From assembly GCF_009176975.1 (NCBI RefSeq), contig NZ_WEZG01000018.1:1-56459 (forward strand): 56,459 bases of DNA. Direction: 5' to 3'. This DNA comes from Aureimonas psammosilenae. Its GTDB lineage: Bacteria > Pseudomonadota > Alphaproteobacteria > Rhizobiales > Rhizobiaceae. The translations under genes were made by a program, and so were the position numbers. Positions 52,158-56,459 of the stretch are shown in pieces (the first letter of the stretch is position 1; every line of letters starts with the position of its first letter). The notes beneath the pieces are model-generated. The model saw only the letters and a list, made by a program, of their open reading frames with translations, did no database searches and was not told the origin of the DNA.

Positions 52158-52595
52158 TCAGGGCATCGTTTCGAACGTGTGAACCGGAATGCCTAGTGGC
52201 TGGAAATGTCGCACGTTCTCGGTGAGAACCGCCATCCCGCGAGCTCGCGCGATGCCGGCGATCGCCACGTCGGCAAATCCGGGATGCCGTCCAATTCCCA
52301 TGGCGGCGTCTCCGATCTCCCCGGCGCGATCGGCCGCATCCTGATCAAAGTCCAGGACCTGCGCGGCGAACCGGAACCGAAACCCTAAGAACCACTTGCC
52401 AAGCTCTGCCGCCTTCGTCGTCGCGCCTGCCCTTTGCGCCTTACAGATGCCGGCGCGGACTTCCGCAATGGCGATCGTGGGGACGAACAAGGCCGCGTGT
52501 TGTCTGCGCAGCTTCTCGGCCACTTCGGACGGAATGGGCGGCTTGCCGGGTGCGAAGCGCGACAAGGCTGACGTGTCAAGGACGTAGCCGTTCAC
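52158..52595 (-). CDS. PIN-domain toxin (VapC/FitB-like)
   Basis: The 145-residue protein has the PIN acids YVLDTSALSRFAPGKP, TIAIAEVRAGI, and HPGFADVAIAGIAR, then AVLTENVRHF. FitB-like toxins have this pattern with the terminal TRNxxHF-type segment. It overlaps the antitoxin by ATGA. It likely stabilises the plasmid. Confidence 0.88.
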   Translation of the reverse strand: MNGYVLDTSALSRFAPGKPPIPSEVAEKLRRQHAALFVPTIAIAEVRAGICKAQRAGATTKAAELGKWFLGFRFRFAAQVLDFDQDAADRAGEIGDAAMGIGRHPGFADVAIAGIARARGMAVLTENVRHFQPLGIPVHTFETMP

Positions 52596-52840
52596 AGGTC
52601 AATGGACCGCATAGGCGTTTCGTCCCGATCGAACTCGACACCGCCTGGAAACGACATAAGGAAGTCGGCGAAATTCTCCGACTGGTCTTCGGCTGGATAG
52701 AACTGGCGCGCGACCTCGATCGGCACCAGGACGGCAGCGGCCTTGCCGTGCCGGGTGATCGTCGTCGCCTCGCCCCGCTCGGCCGCCTCGATCAAGGCCG
52801 ACAGTCCCGCCTTGGCTTCTCGGACTTGAACCGTTTTCAT
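52592..52840 (-). CDS. Phd/YefM-family antitoxin
   Basis: The 82-residue antitoxin begins MKTVQVREAKAGLSALIEAA, then ERGEATTITRHGKAAAVLVP, the Phd/YefM DNA-binding domain. The C-terminal part (FADFLMSFPGGVEFDRDETP, MRSIDL) would occupy the toxin. It is the first gene of the pair, with an exact 18-bp palindrome just upstream. Confidence 0.9.
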   Translation of the reverse strand: MKTVQVREAKAGLSALIEAAERGEATTITRHGKAAAVLVPIEVARQFYPAEDQSENFADFLMSFPGGVEFDRDETPMRSIDL

Positions 52841-52854
52841 ACGCTTTCCCGCTC

Positions 52855-52872
52855 GTAACTACATGTAGTTAC
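52855..52872. promoter_or_regulatory. Perfect 18-bp palindrome, antitoxin operator
   Basis: GTAACTACATGTAGTTAC is a perfect palindrome ending 15 bp before the antitoxin start. Phd/YefM proteins bind such sites for autorepression. Confidence 0.8.
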
Positions 52873-52989
52873 AGTGACACGAACGAGGCTATGGCGCAAC
52901 GAGGAGCGGGGATAAATCCGTCGGATCAGGCCTCTTGAGCACCTCCTCAGCGCCAGAGGACAAGCGTTCCCTCTCGCGAGATCGATGCT

Positions 52990-53205
52990 TCAACCGCTTT
53001 CGATCTCTTTCTTCTTGAACCGAGCGACAGTCATCGCGATCGCCTCTTCGCTGGTGATTTCACCTTCAACGTAGCGCTCCACCAAGGCCTCATGAATGGG
53101 ATCGTGGACGTAACCCGCTCGTCTATTTGCGGCGCGAGCCATGCCGGAGGCCTTTCGCCGTTTCGTGACAGCTTCGGGAGAACGATCGGCACGATTGTCT
53201 GTCAT
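52990..53205 (-). CDS. Small protein with antitoxin VbhA-like features
   Basis: This 71-residue protein is basic at the N-terminus (RSPEAVTKRRKASGMARAAN). The rest, PIHEALVERYVEGEITSEEAIAMTVARF, is like the VbhA-type antitoxin motif with an ERYVxGEI segment. No Fic toxin gene adjoins it. It lies 21 bp past the relaxase stop and may be co-transcribed with it. It could be an orphan antitoxin or a mobilization accessory protein. Confidence 0.5.
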   Translation of the reverse strand: MTDNRADRSPEAVTKRRKASGMARAANRRAGYVHDPIHEALVERYVEGEITSEEAIAMTVARFKKKEIESG

Positions 53206-53226
53206 AGAAGGTGGTCCTGCTTTCCG

Positions 53227-55218
53227 TCAGAAGCTTGGCGAGTTGTCTGGACCATTATCCGGGTCGTCCAGTTCGTCAGTTTCGTTTGATCTGTCCGGGG
53301 ACGGCCGCGGTCCCGCGATCAGAATGTCATTCCAGTCCTTCGCGTCCCCGGGCCAGTCCCGAACCACCGACCCCCAGACCTCGCGCGGCGGGGCCAGAAG
53401 CCATTGCTTCAGCTTCTCGGCCGCCGTGTCACCCGCCGGATCGGCATCGAACGCGATCCGGAACAGCGAAGGTTTCTGCGTGAGGCTTGTCCGCTGGCGG
53501 GCCAACGCATCCACGAGATGATCGTCCAGCGATGCTCGTGTCCCGGCGGTCGAGACGATCAAGCACGGTTGCTCCAGAACCTCGGGATGGGTTTCAAGAT
53601 AAGCGATGGCATCGGCCGCGCTCTCGACGATTGCGATCTGTTTGTAGCGCAGCCCCTTCGCATAGGTTCGGCCAGGCTGGGTTTCGATCGTGAAGGCACC
53701 GAGCCGTGACGTCCCAAGCTGCAGTCCAGTGAACCGATGGTGGGGATCGGTTCCTTTCACCTCGGCACCGACTTCCCGTCCCTCCGTGTCGAACATCCGG
53801 GCGAGGAAGTTGCCTCGCTCGTCAGCGGCGATCCGATCGCTGGCACGAAGCCGGTCCACCAGTTCGCCCGACAGTTTGCGAACGGAGGTCAGCCAGCGTC
53901 GAACCCGCGGCCACATCGCTTCGTGATGGTCCCGCCGCACGAAGACCGGACGGAGCGGTGAGACCTTGGCCTGGGTCTCCATCTGCCGAAGAGCGACCCG
54001 GGTCAGGGAAGGATCGAACTCGCGCAGCCAGCTGATTGCTCGCCCCGGCGGGATACCCAATCCAAAAGCCACGAAGTCGATCGCGCCGCCCCCGCCCTTG
54101 TGGCGAACATGATCAAAGAACTTGGCTCCCTTGATCGTCACCCGTGCGGTTTCCGACAGCCATTGGGTGGAGTCGTCGGGATCCCGGCTCAGCCCAAGAT
54201 GAGGGGCGAGCTGTTCGAGGTTCAGAGTGCGCAGACGGTCGAGCTCGTCTCGGTCCTGCGCTTCCCGTTTCGCGTGAGCCTCTTCCAGATCGGCCTTGAG
54301 TTGGTTGGCCCGAGTTGCGTACTGGCGAGCTTCCAGACGGAAGATCTGCTCGGCCTTGCGAGCCTGATCGCGCTCCCGTAAAGCCGCCTGCTTCTCCTTC
54401 TGGGCTTCCAGAAGACGCCGATCGGCCTCCTTCACCCGCCGTTGGAGCTCCTGCCTCTTTCGGCGTTCCTGAACGGCCTGCGAAGCCGCTGCTGCCATAG
54501 GTGCCGCTGCCGTCTCGATCCGATCCTGTTGGCGCTTCTGGTAACGCTTGGTGTTTGCGATGTCGGTCAAACGAGGAGGCTCGATCTCGGCTGCCAGCTC
54601 GATCGGAGCCGAGAAGGCTCGTTCGACCCGGGCGTAGTAGGCGCCGATCGACTCGTGCTTGGCCTTCGAGCCGCGGACGCCTCGCTCGATGCCGAGATGG
54701 GCGACGGCCTCGGCATAGGTATCCTGCATGCGCGTGAGGGCCGCTCGATCCAGCATCTCTTTGGCCGACAATCGCCCATCGGGCGTCAGGGGCACATAGA
54801 CCGCCTGAATGTGGGGGGTCGCTTCGTCGAGGTGGAGACGGCAATCCACCAGACGATCGCCATAGGTCTGTTCAAGCCAGCGACGGGACGCCTCGACCCA
54901 GCTTTCCAGCCGATCCTCGTCGTAGTCTCCCGCAACCTCGGGCCGTCCGGGCCGGAAGTAGTCCGGGCTGGCTGACAGGTTCAGATGGACGCCTCGAACG
55001 GCATCCTTGCGCACCCGCTTGAGATCAATGCCGGCAGTCTCGATCCGGGTCGCGATGGTGTCCCAAGGATGGGCGCCGGCATCTTCCCAGGATCGGTTGG
55101 ATGGCGAACGCTTGGCATCGGCGTTGGCCGGTGGTGCAGCTCGACTGTTGTGCCGGATGAGGTTGATGAGGTGGACCGGCGTTTTGACCTTGTCGGCATG
55201 GCAAACGGTGGAGGCCAT
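53227..55218 (-). CDS. MobV-type relaxase fused to Toprim-like domain
   Basis: This is a 663-residue mobilization protein. Its N-terminal relaxase part has MASTVCHADKVKTPVHLINL, RKDAVRGVHLNLSASPDYF, and the metal site RLHLDEATPHIQAVYVPLTP, of the Mob_Pre/MobV class. Residues 230-330 are coiled coil with repeated Glu, Arg and Gln. The C-terminal part (GGAIDFVAFGLG, IVESAADAIAYLE, RIAFDADPAGDTAA) is a DUF3991/Toprim-like domain. It would nick an oriT upstream and might assist priming. No type IV secretion genes are present, so the plasmid seems mobilizable rather than self-transmissible. Confidence 0.88.
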   Translation of the reverse strand: MASTVCHADKVKTPVHLINLIRHNSRAAPPANADAKRSPSNRSWEDAGAHPWDTIATRIETAGIDLKRVRKDAVRGVHLNLSASPDYFRPGRPEVAGDYDEDRLESWVEASRRWLEQTYGDRLVDCRLHLDEATPHIQAVYVPLTPDGRLSAKEMLDRAALTRMQDTYAEAVAHLGIERGVRGSKAKHESIGAYYARVERAFSAPIELAAEIEPPRLTDIANTKRYQKRQQDRIETAAAPMAAAASQAVQERRKRQELQRRVKEADRRLLEAQKEKQAALRERDQARKAEQIFRLEARQYATRANQLKADLEEAHAKREAQDRDELDRLRTLNLEQLAPHLGLSRDPDDSTQWLSETARVTIKGAKFFDHVRHKGGGGAIDFVAFGLGIPPGRAISWLREFDPSLTRVALRQMETQAKVSPLRPVFVRRDHHEAMWPRVRRWLTSVRKLSGELVDRLRASDRIAADERGNFLARMFDTEGREVGAEVKGTDPHHRFTGLQLGTSRLGAFTIETQPGRTYAKGLRYKQIAIVESAADAIAYLETHPEVLEQPCLIVSTAGTRASLDDHLVDALARQRTSLTQKPSLFRIAFDADPAGDTAAEKLKQWLLAPPREVWGSVVRDWPGDAKDWNDILIAGPRPSPDRSNETDELDDPDNGPDNSPSF

Positions 55219-55256
55219 CTCACTTCCCCAGGAGCGATATCTCGCCAGAGGTGTAG

Positions 55257-55307
55257 CCTAATATACTTCGCTCTACGACCCCTCCGGGGTCCCGCGAAGT
55301 GATTAGG
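55257..55307. other. Nested inverted repeat, candidate oriT
   Basis: CCTAAT plus ACTTCGC (55257-55271) pairs with GCGAAGT plus GATTAGG (55294-55307), with a 1-2 base bulge. Inside lies GACCCC-TCC-GGGGTC (55277-55291). The structure is 38 bp upstream of the relaxase start, where MobV oriT sites usually lie. Confidence 0.6.
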
Positions 55308-55502
55308 GCATGGGGCACGCCCCCCTGCACCCCCGCACGCCTTTCCAAGGACGTGCAAGACCTGCCATCCGGCAGGTCCAAACCGGCTCCCGGGGAAAGG
55401 GAGGACCATCCATCTTCCAAGGGCTCACAAGGCAACAAACGGAACGCCCACGCTCTTCCGGCTCGCCACGAAAACGATTTCTCCCCTGTTATATTGGTGT
55501 CC

Positions 55503-55527
55503 TGCAATAAGATGGAATCTTATTGCA
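55503..55527. repeat. Perfect inverted repeat with 10-bp arms
   Basis: TGCAATAAGA and TCTTATTGCA flank the spacer TGGAA. It lies 285 bp ahead of the relaxase. It may be a second oriT arm, an operator or a terminator. No T run follows. Confidence 0.7.
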
Positions 55528-55553
55528 TGCCGAAAACGCCAAACCTCACAGTA

Positions 55554-55574
55554 GGTTATCAGATATCTGGTTAA
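55554..55574. repeat. TTATC-AGATATC-TGGTTAA site
   Basis: The core CAGATATCTG is a perfect palindrome flanked by GGTTAT and GTTAA. Each half resembles the TTATCNGGTAAT-type sites near parA and the initiator gene, giving a third location of the motif. Confidence 0.6.
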
Positions 55575-55599
55575 TTTGAGTGTTGGCGGATCGGGTATC

Positions 55600-56015
55600 A
55601 GGCATCGGGCCGACGAACGGCTGGGGATCCTGTCTTTGACGATCGCCGCATGGACTTCCTGCCCGCCCTTTTCGGTCCAGCCGTATGCTCGCTGGCGAGC
55701 GCACGATCTTCAACATCATGGGCTAGCTCAGCGCCGAGTACCAAGGCGGTGTTTGGGACTTTATCGAGTTCAAAGGCAAGCCGCTCTACATGCACCTCGA
55801 CGGTGAAGGCCAGATCGGCATCCGCTGGCAAGGCAACAGCTTCAAGGGCATCGTCTCGACCGACGCCGCAGGCATCATCGCCTGCCTCCTCGCCTTCCCC
55901 AGCCTCTCGTGGGACGACCCCACTGGTCGCATGACGAACGCATTCCACCGTCTGCGCGAGTTCGCCCTCGATCATCCCGATCGATGCCCGGACTATCCTC
56001 CTCGCCATCGACTAA
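55600..56015 (+). pseudogene. ArdB/KlcA-type antirestriction gene, inactivated
   Basis: Pieces in three frames rebuild an ArdB/KlcA protein. First, DPVFDDRRMDFLPALFGP (frame of 55650). Then MLAGERTIFNIMG from 55685, an in-frame TAG at 55724, and LSAEYQGGVWDFIEFKGKPL, followed by GNSFKGIVSTDAAGIIACLL and NAFHRLREFALDHPD. Finally ARTILLAID with TAA at 56013 in another frame. So one stop and two frameshifts break it. Intact proteins block type I restriction during plasmid entry. Confidence 0.85.
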
Positions 56016-56060
56016 GCGGGAGACAACGGAAGGAGGCGATGTGGCGATTACCAACCACAG

Positions 56061-56088
56061 TTGACAACATGCGACTAGCAACTAGAGT
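56061..56088 (+). promoter_or_regulatory. Possible promoter of the toxin gene
   Basis: TTGACA (56061-56066) and TAGAGT (56083-56088) are spaced 16 bp apart. The toxin ATG at 56095 follows within 7 bp and has no ribosome site, so a leaderless message is possible. Confidence 0.4.
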
Positions 56089-56094
56089 TTACAC

Positions 56095-56327
56095 ATGATC
56101 GAGGTTTTCAAGTCCGACTCCTACGACGCTTGGTTTCGCCAGCTTCGCGATCGTCAGGCGAAGGCGAAAATCGAGGTTCGAATTCGCCGGTTGAGCCTCG
56201 GCAATCCGGGCGACGTCAAACCCGTTGGTGACGGCGTGTCTGAAATGCGCATCGATCATGGCCCGGCTACCGGGTCTACTTCATCAAGCATGGGTCGGTC
56301 GTAGTGGTCCTGGCCTGCCCCCATTAG
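56095..56327 (+). pseudogene. Frameshifted RelE/HigB-type toxin gene
   Basis: MIEVFKSDSYDAWFRQLRDR, then RIRRLSLGNPGDVKPVGDGV and SEMRIDHGP follow the phage-derived Gp49/HigB toxin family. One base is missing near 56263-56266; in the next frame the text goes on as YRVYFIKHGS, VVVVLACPH with TAG at 56325-56327. The usual C-terminal CGGDK segment and the antitoxin gene that should follow are absent, replaced by IS-like DNA. Confidence 0.8.
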
Positions 56328-56343
56328 GTGGCCCGGTTCAAAT

Positions 56344-56459
56344 CTAATGCATGGTGGGCTTGCTGGCGACGTTTGAGGTGGCCGGCGAAGCGGGTTGGGG
56401 TGGCGCAGCCGGCCACGGCACGGCGGCAGGTGCCGGCGGACGGTAACCCAAGCTCGAGT
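56344..56459 (-). mobile_element. C-terminal end of an IS3-type transposase, partial at window edge
   Basis: On the minus strand the frame reads SSLGYRPPAPAAVPWPAA, then PPQPASPATSNVASKPTMH and a stop at 56344. HSxLGYRPPAP is the typical end of the DDE integrase domain in IS3/IS481-like transposases. Only about 38 codons lie inside the window. The insertion probably removed the end of the toxin locus. Confidence 0.75.

Larger units (their letters stand above)
55308..55599. other. Mobilization-region spacer with regulatory repeats
   Basis: No gene was found. The stretch holds a perfect inverted repeat at 55503-55527 and a GATAT-centred palindrome at 55554-55574, both listed. It separates the oriT-like hairpin from the antirestriction pseudogene. 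Confidence 0.4.

Overview
The window reads as part of a large accessory plasmid of a GC-rich alphaproteobacterium, probably of the Hyphomicrobiales (rhizobial) type. That placement is an inference from protein families, codon style and the mix of ABC-transporter catabolic operons. The plasmid call rests on a compact backbone at the right: an initiator with eight upstream iterons (47432-48834), a ParA plus small ribbon-helix-helix partition pair (49424-50370), two toxin-antitoxin loci, a MobV-type relaxase with an oriT-like hairpin (53227-55307) and a decayed antirestriction gene. No rRNA, tRNA or CRISPR was seen.

Left part (1-11931): small regulator/enzyme pairs (HxlR with an SDR, LysR with an SDR and an Atu4866-like protein), a ClC transporter overlapping a DUF2254 membrane protein, an APC permease with an SDR, and an MntP-like manganese exporter with a cytochrome b561. 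From 11942 to 21548 lies a long leftward operon. An XRE-cupin regulator precedes a ribose-type ABC importer, a phosphotriesterase-like lactonase, a ThuA/GATase-like protein, a PfkB kinase, a BtpA/SgcQ protein, an M20 carbamoylase-like hydrolase and an NAD-dependent epimerase. Its substrate is not evident, and it is the best candidate for an undescribed catabolic pathway here.

Middle (21721-42044): TetR and a glutathione transferase around a palindrome; divergent crtW and crtZ for ketocarotenoids; a serine recombinase; a VapBC pair; a chemoreceptor coupled to a small membrane protein; a dead sorbosone dehydrogenase-like lipoprotein gene next to REPIN-like palindromes; an AraC/MFS/Ogt set; and a gntR-kduI-kduD operon that continues into a polar-amino-acid-type ABC importer. 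A broken copy of the M20 hydrolase tail lies beside that importer. Next come a periplasmic cyclohexadienyl-dehydratase-like gene and a DUF6869-like gene.

Right (42045-56459): a membrane-repair module (pspA, yiaA, fused lplT-aas) diverges from a TetR gene, with three near-identical palindromes between them. The plasmid backbone follows. The right edge is worn: a small frameshifted gene, an ArdB/KlcA pseudogene, a frameshifted RelE/HigB toxin and the end of an IS transposase. The initiator, partition and mobilization regions share a motif resembling TTATCNGGTAAT, which suggests common control or a spread centromere.
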